NCBI RefSeq assembly: GCF_016906535.1
Contig: NC_057377.1
Location: 992,001 to 1,056,000, forward strand
Source: Rhizoctonia solani
Lineage: Eukaryota; Basidiomycota; Agaricomycetes; Cantharellales; Ceratobasidiaceae
Reading direction: 5' to 3'
DNA: 64,000 bases
Shown here: piece by piece, positions 50,878 through 61,406 of the stretch
Numbering within the stretch: position 1 is the first letter of the stretch
Layout: each line of letters starts with the position of its first letter
Notes under the pieces: model-generated
Databases searched by the model: none
What the model saw: only the letters and a program-made list of their open reading frames with translations
Told to the model about the DNA's origin: nothing
Translations under genes and position numbers: made by a program

Positions 50878-53823
50878 ATGTCCAAGTTTCTGTCTCGCTT
50901 TGGGAAATCCCAGGCGACGCTATCTCCACAGCAAGCGACTGGGGATTCATCCTTTCGCACGGGCTCTGTAGACTCTCCTCGCCCTCTTCGAAATGGCAAC
51001 TCACCATCACCTTCCCCGCTTCGTACAACTGGTCAGCCAAAAGTGATATTGACGTCTGAAACGTCCGATTCAGCGACAACGCCAGCCAGCCCAGGCTCAT
51101 TGCATCGCCAGTCGTCCATCGGTACAAGTATGGAGGACTTCCCGCGTAAAGCTAGTCTTCCGGATGCTCAACGGCAGTTGTTCGCAGACCAACTCTCCCA
51201 ATCGAAAGAAAACGGAGGATCGGTCCCTGAGGATATGCAAACACCCCGCGCGGGAGGGTCTCCACCGCGCGAGGCGCCAGAACACACTTCGACGCCCAAA
51301 GCAAACGGCTTAAAATCATCCCCTTCGTCTGACTTGAAGAACAAGCCTCAACCACCACAGCCTCTTTTGGACTCGCCCGTAATCCGCAAGCAGCCATCCG
51401 CATCAAGCTTGACTGCTCCACAACAAACCTCGCGGTCCAGGCGAGGATCAGCTGCATCTGTATCATCTGACGTACCTCAAATGGCTACATTCAATCCACC
51501 TATCAATCCACCTCTGGTTGAATCTCCTACTTCTGAAAAACAACCATTGTACGCATCTCCTCGAAGCAGCATCGACGGCCCTCGTTCCCCCACACGCTCC
51601 GTTGGAAAACCGAAAAAGAGCAAGACAGGATGGGGCCCAAAGCGTGGAGGCTCAGGCGGTGCAGGTGGAATAGCAGGCGCGCTTGCCCAGAGTGGAATGA
51701 GCCTGGTTCAACCCATGAATCAGTCCCTTATCGCTCCTCCCATGCCTACCATTGCCAAACAGCCCACTCGTGCCGCAACAGCCATTTCCTCGATTCTCCC
51801 TCGTTCTCCATCAGAACTATCTTTTACGGGCGGTGCTACCCTCTCCAAGACCACAAGTCGCGCATCAAAAGGTTCCAAGAGTCGAGTGGGAGGCGAGTCC
51901 AGCGAGTCTGATGGCTATGATTCCGAGGACGCGTTGAGCTTCAGTCCTGGCGAGATTCCCATTACTGGTTTTGCAGTCGCAAGTTCAAAACGAAACGCAG
52001 ACTTCCACGACTTGTTTCCCGATGTCCCTGAGAGTGATTACTTGATCGAGGGTGAGATTAATTGTTTTTGCTTTGTGTAAACAAAGAGTTGACGGCGAGG
52101 GCAGACTATGGGTGTGCGCTACAGAGAGAAATTCTCATCCAGGGGAGGATATATATAAGTGAGAACCACATGTGCTTCAACGCCAACATCTTCGGATGGG
52201 TCACCAACGTAAGTGACTAATCGTAGCCTCGTGTCCGTCACACATTTTGCCGTTATCCTCCCTTATTCCGCTTGAGCCGTCCATCCACCCTGGCTATGAT
52301 ACATGTTCCTGTTGACGAATAACACTAACCCACAATGACAGTTTGCCATCCCATTCCATGAAGTCACTGGGCTCGAAAAGAAAATGACCGCCTATGTCAT
52401 TCCAAATGCAATCCAAATCTGCACCCGTTCTACAAAGTATACGTTCGCGTCTTTCCTCTCTCGCGACACCACATACGATGTCATGCATAACATCTGGCGT
52501 TTGTCTCGCCCTGCCGGATCGGAGTCCGTCTCCAACGAGGGCGCTACTGATGCGGGAGTAGAGGCTGGCGGAGGATCGGGCCCGGGCTCAAGCTCTGCAC
52601 ATAAACCGACCCAATGCGCATGCGAAAAGGAAGGAAAGCACTTTGAGACCAAGGTGATGGACATTGTTCTTCCTGGTACGCCTGAGAAGATATACAACCT
52701 CATGTTTGCGAGCGGGTTCCTCAAGGACTTTATGGCGGGCGAGCAAAAGTTGATGGGTGGGTGACTATTCATATGCGTGCCCCTCTGCGAATACAGAACT
52801 GACTCTCGAACAGAAATCCAGATATCCGACTGGCATCCCGAGCAATCCGGTTCGCAGCTCCTTACCCGGAACATGACGTACATCAAGCCTCTCAACGGCT
52901 CGATCGGTCCAAAACAGACCAAGTGCGAACTCAAGGACGAGACCCTGCACGTCGACTTTGACGACTACGTGTCGACACTTACCACCACCCGTACACCGGA
53001 CGTTCCGAGCGGGAACGTGTTCTCTGTCAAAACACGGACATGTATCATGTGGGCTGGTGCAGCTGCCAGCCGCCTGGTTGTGACAACTACTGTGGAGTGG
53101 ACGGGAAGGAGTTTCATTCGGTGTAAGATTCCTTTTTCTTCCTCTTCCAGACGTTAAAGTGGATTAACGAGGTTCTCCCTTGCAGCGATTATTGACAAGT
53201 CTGCCACTGATGGCCAAAAACAATACCATGTTGACCTCGAAAAGGCCATGCGCTCGTACATCGCTGCGCACAGGACCGAATTCGTCCCCGACGACGTGGC
53301 CGAAGATCCAGAAGCCCTGGCTGCAGCAGATACCACCATCTCCGCCGAGACCTCGCAGCCTACTCAAACCAAAGCTGACCGTGCACGTGAAACCGAGCTA
53401 CGAGGCTTACAATGGCTGCTGGACACGTTTACCGGTGCTGCGGACGTGGCCAAGAACTCGTTCTGGGGCGGAGTGGATCTGATTGGCGATTTGACTGCCG
53501 ACTTGCCGGGGACGACGTTGTTGGGTGTTCTCGTCGCGGTTTTGCTCATCAGCAACATCTGGACGTTCTTCAGCCTGAGGGAAGCGAGAGCCCGGGTCGA
53601 TTTGAATTTGAACCGGATCGAAAGGACCCAGGGTGATGCGACCACAACAGAGGCGATGAAGGTGTTGCTGGAAGAAGTCGTCCGAGGTCGCAGGCAGCAA
53701 GAGATGGTCCTTGCGCCTGTCGAGAGTGACCCGATGGCCGAGATTGCTGCGTTGACAAAGAGTCTAGAAGCGATTCAGGCCAGGGTCAACAAGTTGAAGC
53801 AATCGTGCGTCGAGCTAGATTAG
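50878..53823 (+). CDS. GRAM-VASt domain protein, membrane-contact-site sterol transporter (Lam/Ysp/Aster family)
   Basis: About 870 residues. Residues 1-380 are low-complexity Ser/Pro-rich. A GRAM domain follows ('FHDLFPDVPESDYLIEDYGCALQREILIQG', 'RIYISENHMCFNANIFGW', 'IPFHEVTGLEKKMTAYVIPN'), then the VASt/StART-like domain ('IVLPGTPEKIYNLMFAS', 'FLKDFMAGEQKL', 'RNMTYIKPLNGSIGPKQTKC', 'RTCIMWAGAAASRLVVTTTVEW'). A C-terminal hydrophobic helix (TTLLGVLVAVLLISNIWTFF) and a coiled-coil tail end the protein. This is the order of yeast Lam/Ysp2 and animal GRAMD1: GRAM senses the target membrane, VASt moves sterol, and the helix anchors the protein in the ER. Introns are 60-150 nt. Complete. Confidence 0.93.
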
Positions 53824-54738
53824 GTGCCCAGGTCCTTCGCATTGGATCAAATCGGAGGTGTTAATGTTCATTGCACATATTACATACAATTTAGAGAAGC
53901 GGGGAAATATTGGAAGCTTAATGTGCCATGGACACTGCTGCTGTAACTACTTGATTTGTTTTTCGTTTGGTGTTTGCCGCCTGCTGTCGCTTTCTTTGGC
54001 TTTCTTTCTTTCTTTCTTGAAGTACATAGAATTCTGTTGGAAGTTACGAAATGATACCACTGTGATGACCAAGATTCTAGTTGGGCGAAAGAGGAAAGAG
54101 GGAAGTCTATGGATTGGCAGAACCGTATAGTATACAATGATCGAGGGAGACCTGTGGCTTAAAAGTTAGAAAGTATAGATATGTGAGTGTGGGGTGATCA
54201 GTTCAATTGCGTGTACAGCAAGGGAGAGCGCAACGGAGAGCGATCGTTCAGGCCCAGACTCAGTTAGCTCCACTACTGAGGATGATCGCAAGGGGTCAAG
54301 GGGGAAGCTGTCAAGAACCAGGTTGTCGAAGTTTCAGTACCAGTGATTTGCTCTGGACCTAACCATTTAGTACCCAGTTGTCGAGGATAAATATAGTTAG
54401 AAGGCGTGCGATTCTCAAAAGATACCACGGGCTGCGCTCGCCTGTATACAACTGCACTGGCCCAGCCAAATACGGATAGACAACTTCGGCGTTTCTCAAT
54501 AAATTTGGTCCGCCGTCTATTCCATAAATTTCATCAAGTCAGCATTCGTGGACGAATCGGTCGGAATGTATTGAAAGCTCGAATAAATGTACAGCAAAGA
54601 ATAATGAATACAAAGTGTCTATATAAAGTAGAGTCAGCAGACCATCCGAATCGTAAATCAGGTTCTTCGGATACAGGACAGCGACCTGCCACCCTCTAAT
54701 ACCGGGACATCACTCACTCGCTAGTAGACTTTTTCGGT
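53824..54738. other. Intergenic with CTTT microsatellite
   Basis: Between the GRAM-VASt stop and the NOP10 stop. A short (CTTT)n tract occurs at about 54000-54018. No gene seen. Confidence 0.45.
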
Positions 54739-55047
54739 TTACATCGGTTTTGCAGGAAGCTGTGTGGGGAGAATTCCAAACCGCTTCTTGATCGTAACAC
54801 GATGTCTTGCAAACTTGTCATCTGGCGAGAACCGAGCTAATAATGGGGATGTAAAAAAATCAATTCATATTTCTTGCCGCCCTGTATACGTACCTGGGTG
54901 TGCAGACCTGGTAATTTTGCCGCCTGGTGTGACTTTCTGTTCAGCCCGTGCAAATTAGTTAAGTTAGAGCAAGACTAGCAAACCATTCCGTACCTTGAGG
55001 GTATATACCCGCTTCCCCTCCTCATCAAGAGTGTACATGAGATGCAT
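54739..55047 (-). CDS. NOP10: H/ACA snoRNP protein NOP10
   Basis: Three exons encode the 64-residue protein: '[18 protein letters not shown]', '[14 protein letters not shown]' and '[20 protein letters not shown]' continuing to '[12 protein letters not shown]'. NOP10 is a core subunit, with Cbf5/dyskerin, Gar1 and Nhp2, of box H/ACA RNPs that pseudouridylate rRNA. Length and sequence are normal for eukaryotes (the archaeal zinc-binding cysteines are absent, as in eukaryotic NOP10). The open frame runs upstream of the start without a stop to about 55314, but the conserved MHLMYTL start is the established one. Confidence 0.95.
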
Positions 55048-55657
55048 CTTTGGCCTTGGTTTATCGTGGTCAAGCGTAACGCTGAAATTTCTTCGGCGCT
55101 TGGTGGCCAATTTCAATTTCAAATACGGCCGACGGAAATAAGGTTGAATTCCCTTCAAAGATCCAGAGAGAACGCGCACGATATCCACAATCGCAATTGG
55201 AGCTCCGAGCCGTTCGGGTGGACCAAGCGTACACGTACGCATACGCGGAGGAGCAAGTGGAAGGCTCATGCACGCCTTCGCCTCATTTCTGGGGAGGATA
55301 GTTTCCGAGTACACCAGTTTGGTAGTTATTCATATTACATTGTTACTACACCTCGGAGATACAATACTTGCGCCGAGCAACGGAAGAATTTGGGTCAGGC
55401 CAATTTTTGGGCTCCGCCGAGTAGTGCACTTTACCGCCGGTCGTAGGATAACTGGACGATCTGGGCTCCACAGATACTGGCTTTAACGCGCGCTCTGTAC
55501 CTTTTCTTTTCAGCCCCCCACACTATTGCCGGGTACAAACGGACCGATCGTAAGCCTCGTGCAAGGGTACCTTCGTCGACGAGAGGGGTTACTACGCCTT
55601 ATAAAATGGTGGAAGACTGGGCAAATGTGCCCTAATGCCCGCAACTTGGTCTGAAAC
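55048..55657. other. Divergent promoter between NOP10 and methyltransferase
   Basis: About 600 bp. The frame in register with NOP10 (55048-55314) reads basic, Pro-rich text but has no support as a real exon. Nothing else seen. Confidence 0.4.
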
Positions 55658-57315
55658 ATGAATCCCGAGCAGCAAGACAGAGATATGAACGATGCAACGT
55701 CAGCATTAAGTCATTTGACTGAAATCGACGACAACGAGACGGTGCCCTCTATGACGAACGACGACTACACTGAAACAGGGACTGATGGTCGGGTATCCCC
55801 TGCTCCTTCCTTGTACTCTCTCACTCCAAGCTTACGCGACCAAAGCTTTCGCCATGTCCATGGTAGGAGCTTAAACGCACACAGCGACGTATACTCTCTA
55901 CCTGCAGATGAATTAGAGGCGCAGCGACTATGTATGTTGTTTGTCATCGGTCTCCGAATGCCAGCTAACACCCTGCAGACAAGCAACATAAGTTGTTTTA
56001 CCTTTTAGCACGGAACGACCACTACTACGGGATGACTGACCTAGTTCGGGAGGTGCTTGCACCCACTGAAGAACGTCAGAGAATGGCGCTAGACCTTGGG
56101 TATGTACCTGCTTTACCTTTTTATTGGCTCCACGTCTGAACGCATGTCATAACATAGGTGTGGCCCCGGAGCATGGTAACGCAATGCAATGCAACTGAGG
56201 GAGCACTTTCTGAAAACACTCAATTCGGGCAGGACAATTCAATGTGCGACCGACTTCCCTCACGTTGAGGTGCTGGGCGTTGACCTTGCCCCTACCAGTG
56301 CCATGTATGTTTTGTTGTCATTCACCTCGGAGCATTAGCTAACATGTCACAGTGTACCACCCCCGAACTGTCGCTTTGAGATAGACGATCTGAATCTTGG
56401 CTTGGAGCACTTTTTTGGTCCGACCTTTGACATTGTGCATGCTCGTAAGCGCATATATCCCTCACTCTGGGCGTCTGGTGATCAAACTTGCCACTCTAGG
56501 TCTTCTAAACTCGGGTGTCAAAGATTATGCAGGTCTCGTGGATCAGGTGTCTCGTTGTCTCCGCCCAGGGGGACTTGTTATCTTTGCCGAATTCGATTTC
56601 AGAATCTGGGCTGAAGACCATCGTCTGCTTATTCCTCCTAACTTTTACACTCCTCTTCCTACTCCGAGTCAAGGTGGTCAGTCAGCTACTGGTTCCACAA
56701 TTGGACTAGGATCCAGTGGTAGGTCCAGTGCGAACGCTAGTAAATTCTCAACTGTCTTAACACAATGGGCTGTGCCTACTTGGATGGCTACCATGAGCAA
56801 ATGTGTCAGAGCCAAGGGTGGGAACATAGACGCCGCCACGGTCGGTAATGCTTCTTCTATCTGGTTGAACGTGAGATACTGAACACATGTGACACACAGC
56901 TGTTGAAGACCTGGTTACGGGAACACCCGAACTACGAAGATGTGCAGCCAAGAGACTTGTGGGCACCTCTTGGTCCGTGGAAAGCCACACAGCCTAGTAC
57001 GTCCATTATCTCTCTGCTTTCCATCTTACCTCACAAAACCCCCATGACAGATGATTGGACACAGCATCCTAATTTTCCGACTGTTGGAGAGATGTCTCGG
57101 GATAACTTAATTGTAAGTGATGATCGGAGCATAGTCATCCCACTTTTTTGATTAAGCATGTATCAGAACCTGATGATTGGAGCGCGCCCACTGCTTTATG
57201 GATGGTTTTCTTCCGAGGAAGTAGCTGAACTAGAGGAAACCGCAACCAAGGAGGTACAGGCCGAAACCGATCCGATGTACATACGTGTCCAAGTTACTAC
57301 TGCACGTAAGAAATA
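55658..57315 (+). CDS. SAM-dependent methyltransferase (class I)
   Basis: Eight or so exons, about 420 residues. An acidic, Ser-rich N-terminus is followed by 'KQHKLFYLLARNDHYYGMTD' and motif I assembled over two introns, 'LDLGCGPGAWTIQCATDFPH', then 'VEVLGVDLAP' (acidic residue contacting the ribose), 'FEIDDLNLGLEHFFGPTFDIVHAR' and 'LVDQVSRCLRPGGLVIFAEFDFRIW' (post-motif). The layout matches the large fungal family of trans-aconitate/velvet-associated LaeA-like methyltransferases. The substrate is unknown. An insertion of Ser/Gly-rich sequence (TPSQGGQSATGSTIGLGSSG) lies in the C-terminal half. No break. Confidence 0.85.
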
Positions 57316-57543
57316 GTCTAGTCGCTTAACAAGGTTTAAGCTGTATATACATGCATTCTAAACAACCATATATGGAAATGGGTGTGGCTGATTGCCACAG
57401 TGAAGCTCTGGCGCTTGCCCTCGGCAATGAATTGGCTTTCAATAGCCGGTTGTTTCTTGGGTCCCCATATAAGCTTTGTCGAATCCAGCCTATTTTCGAT
57501 TCCATTTATTTCGAACCCCCTCTCCCCAGTCATACGTAAAACA

Positions 57544-58782
57544 ATGTCTCAGTATACTCAAGTAGATTTATCGATTGGAAAACTTTTTGATGTCAAGAAC
57601 AAAATCGCATTGGTTTCTGGAGGTGGATCTGGGATTGGATTTATGATTGCCAGTGCCCTCGTTCAAAATGGGGCCAAAGTTTACATTGCTTCACGAAAAG
57701 AAAAGCAGCTTCAAGAGGTCTGTTTAGATGTGTGTTGTCTGATGCCAACTAACGCTCCCATATTACTGATAGGCTCAGAAAGCTCTAAACGAAAAAGGTC
57801 CTGGTCGCTGCGAATATATCGTGGCGGACCTCGGTGTAAGTGTATTCGAACGACTTTCGTTGCAAGTAGCTACTAATGAGTAGTGCTAAGTCTAAGGCAG
57901 GATGCGAGGCGCTGTGCGATGCTTTTAAGAAACGCGAATCAAAGCTTCATATTTTAGTGAATAATAGTGGGGCTACCTGGGGTGCTCCATGGGACAACTT
58001 TCCGTACGTTCTCAAATAGAATTCTAGGAGAGATGGGCACTTACTCGTGCATTTACATACTCATTGAATCTACAGGGAGAAAGAAGGTTGGGATCGTGTA
58101 ATGGCCCTGAACGTCAAGAGTTTGTTCTACAGTGAGTTCTTATTTAATCTTCAAAAGCACTGGCTGACGGTAGACGTATCATTCAGTGACATCTGGGTTG
58201 TCGGAGCTTCTTCAAAAAGACGCCACGGCAGCTGATCCAGGTCGCGTTGTGAATATCTCGAGTGTTGCTGGCAATGATCCAATCGCACATGACACCGGGC
58301 TGGCCAATAAAGACCAAGGTTTATGGAGCTGTGAGCTTTGATCCAAGTTCTCTCCTACTACTGCTAATGCATAGATAGACAACACCAGCAAGGCGGCGGT
58401 TAACCACTTAACGACCACGATGGCCGTTACGTTGGCTCCCAAGTTTGTCACGTATGTGTTCTCTGTTTAATGTGAACGACAGGTTTACTAAATCTGTTCA
58501 GTGTGAACGCAATTCTTCCGGGAGTGTACCCATCAAAAATGACTGCATTCGGATTCTCCAAGGCTGCCGATCTACTAGCAAAATCCCATCCTATGGGTAA
58601 GTGACCGTGGTACGCTCGGGGCTCAGACTAACTTGGTCGCTCCAGGTCGAGTTGGTGCACCAACAGATATGGCAGGGCTCTTCCTATTCCTCGTCTCCCC
58701 TGGAGGTGCGCACATTACGGGCGCGCACATCGAAAGCGACGGAGGCTCTCGGATTAGTGGGCGTGGTATTGGCAAGCTCTAA
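57544..58782 (+). CDS. Short-chain dehydrogenase/reductase (SDR)
   Basis: NAD(P)-dependent oxidoreductase, about 290 residues in roughly eight exons. Cofactor motif 'ALVSGGGSGIGFMIASALVQ' (GxxxGIG), 'ASRKEKQL', 'LHILVNNSGATWG' (NNSG), 'VNISSVAG' (catalytic Ser), and the YxxxK pair 'YNTSKAAVNHL', whose Tyr codon is completed over an intron. Ends 'ITGAHIESDGGSRISGRGIG'. The 'GAPW(D)NFPEKEGWDRVMALNVKSLF' region resembles the RhlG-like 3-oxoacyl reductase group common in fungi. An upstream in-frame ATG at 57382 lies in the promoter and is not favoured. Substrate unknown. Confidence 0.9.
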
Positions 58783-58919
58783 TCATGAACACTGGATGTA
58801 TTGTATTTGTTACAAGAATGGTTACAGTTGTTACATTCCGATCAAGAACCAGCGATCGGGGGTGGTGTTCCTGTCTCGGCAGTTATATAAGGAACATGAT
58901 GGTTGTGCTGGTGCCCAAA

Positions 58920-61298
58920 ATGTCCGACCGTACTGACGATGAGTACGAATTCACTGAATTCACTGAAGATGAGCTACGTGCCATAGACTCGACCGCCGAA
59001 GAAGCTCTTCGTGGTGCATGGCCGCCCTCTTCTTCGAGCCCTCAGCTGGCTACTCGTTTGGGTGAGTTGGACCATCTCCAAGAACTCAAGTAGGTAATTT
59101 GGTGGCCTATTTAGATTTAGAAAAATTTGCGGAGGGTCCCCGCTCTAGAAAATCTTCTGGATTTTCTCACTTCGAACTCACAGAAGAGGATCTTCAGCAG
59201 ATTGATTGCACCGTGGCGCGTCTGGCACCCGGCGTTGACGAAGGCTCTGGGCGTGGCTCTGACTCTAGGGGAGAGCCAGTGGCGCAATCTATACGACCTT
59301 CGCTGTCTTACGTAGAGGTTACAATCGACTCTCCTGTACCACCGGCACTAGTTGCATCACCAACTCCTACATTGGGGCGCAGCCCCTCTCAAAGTGCTCC
59401 CGAAATGCCTTCGCTCTATTCTCAGTTTCGTGCCTTTCGCAACTCTTTATCTGTGTCCGACTTGGTTGGCCCCGCCTGGTGCGAAGTTCAGTTTGAATAT
59501 GGTCTCCGGGGCAAACGACATCTGTCACCCTCGCTGAGACCTGAAGCATTCGAAACTCGCTCTGGCAAAAAAATCCGAGTTCAACGAGAGGTGGCAGTCA
59601 AAAACGACCGCGTCTTAAAAAAGGGAACCGTGAGTCAATTAATGGTATCTTAGGTTCTTTTGATCCTCACGCAACTGGGTAGGCGGTCCACAAAAAGCTC
59701 GAGCGGGAGATACGCCCCATTGAAGTAAAGATTTCTCCCAAGACCCGCGAGGATGTGTGGGGTCTAAAGTAAGCAGAGTATATGCCAAATCATTCAACTT
59801 GGCTAAAAGGTAGTCATGAACAGGCTGTTCAATATGATTTCGAATATTCGTGTCTTGATAGACGAAGGCTGTTGCGTAGGTATCCTATCTAGTCTGGGAT
59901 AAGGCACCCATTGATGTGGTTGTACAGAGGGAAATGCCAGTCATTGGGTTTGTACATGGGCACTTCGTCAACGGGGTTATCGTAAGTAAAGTCAAAGTTG
60001 ATGTTTTGTTAGTTTAGCCTTATATTTCCAAGGATGAGATGACTTGCAGTCTTGACATACCAAAATCACCAACTTTTCCTGGAGGATTCGCCAGTCAAGG
60101 GCAACCAGCTATTGCCACATTAGGCTCAAGAACCGCTATTTGTATTTTGGATAACAAAACTCGAGGAGTAAATAGCCTACCCCAACCGCGAGATGCGTTT
60201 CAGTCACGCCTTCAATTGATGCTCTACAGGCGACTGTTGGATATGCTTTTGATTCCTGGAGGTCCCGAACCGTCAACCTCGTCTAGGGAAGACCTTGCGA
60301 ATGAGCGGAGACTTTCATTTCATGAAGTCTGGGCTCATCATTCTCTCAACTCTGATGCTTGTTTTTCGCCTTCATTCTTGCAAGAAAGCGCTTTACTCGT
60401 TACGAGTAACAACCTTGGACTTGCAGCAGAGAATGCTGTGTGTCTCAAAGACTTGGAGAATGTGTGGCATACAATTGTCAACGAGCTGATTCATACTATT
60501 GGTCCGGGAGAACAAGACAGCATGATATCGGAAACGCTGAAATTGGTTTATCGACGACGCGGAGCATCCAAAAAGAGATCGACTCATACGGATGAAGGCT
60601 CTCAGCCGCTGAATAGATACCGCTCATCTAAGAGGTCATGCGATGACCAGGGATACAACAAGACGGGTCGAGCAGAGTCCGAAGACGTGGAGTTGCAGCG
60701 TGCGATCCGCGAGTCTCTCAGTCATGGTGTGCAGTCCGATGGCCTTACAACACAAGACGAAACTAGCGAGATTATCCGGAGACAGACGAAAGACGAAGGC
60801 CAGGAGTCGATACAGGAAACGGGCGATCCTATCTACGTACCAAGCGGCCGGACCTCATTCGAGAATGACTTGCAGCGCGCGATCGAAGAATCAAAGAAAA
60901 GTGTCTCCAAGCAAATGGGAAAAGGTAAGGATCGTAATGCATTCGGGTCTGCACTACTGGCTGAAGCAAGAGTTAGGTCCATCGTTGCTTTCTCGACCTG
61001 TATCGGATTTCAAGGACGAGCGAGATAATGGAGACATTATCGGCACAGTCGAGTTTGCCCACGATGATGTATTACTTGATAATCATTTGAATAGCGTACT
61101 TGACTTTTGGCATGATCGACGCCCTCCAAAAGGCGTGGATCTAGAAGATGCAGGAAGATGCAGGTGAGCATCCGGCCTTGCACAGGGTACCCGACAACCT
61201 AACTTGGTCCTTGGTTTAGATACTGCGAGTTCTCTGACGGCTGCGAATGGTTAGAATCCAAATCCAAAGATATTTCACAAGGATATCCAAGACAATGA
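58920..61298 (+). CDS. EXO5: Exonuclease V-like (EXO5/DEM1) with ubiquitin-interacting motifs
   Basis: Single-strand DNA exonuclease with an Fe-S cluster, acting in mitochondria or nuclear DNA repair. About 660 residues. N-terminus acidic (DDEYEFTEFTEDELRAID, repeated later as 'FELTEEDLQQIDCTV'). Core: 'DLVGPAWCEVQFEYGLRGKR' (first cluster Cys), 'EIRPIEVKISPKTREDVWGLK', 'CILDNKTRG' (PD-(D/E)xK-type D and K), 'LQLMLYRRLLDML', then C-terminal 'GRCRYCEFSDGCEW' with the three remaining cysteines. Between the two parts lie two helices matching the UIM pattern: 'EDVELQRAIRESLSHG' and 'ENDLQRAIEESKKS'. UIMs are not a known part of the yeast protein, so ubiquitin-directed recruitment is an inference. 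Frame continues through several 50-nt introns. Confidence 0.88.
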
Positions 61299-61406
61299 GT
61301 TTGATTCGGCCAGTATTTTTAGTGCATATGTTTCATATATTTATTGATCATGTATTTATAGCTAGGTGCGCAGATGTATTTTCACGTGCAATCCTACTAG
61401 TTTTCC

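Noticed and set aside
54964..55314. 116-codon frame containing NOP10 at its end
   Set aside because: It reads through the NOP10 intron donor, and the upstream 89 residues have no conserved features; NOP10 is normally 64 residues starting MHLMYTL.
57382..57543. 54-codon N-terminal extension of the SDR
   Set aside because: It lies in the intergenic promoter and SDRs of this group start near 'LFDVKNKIALVSGGG'; the extension looks untranslated.
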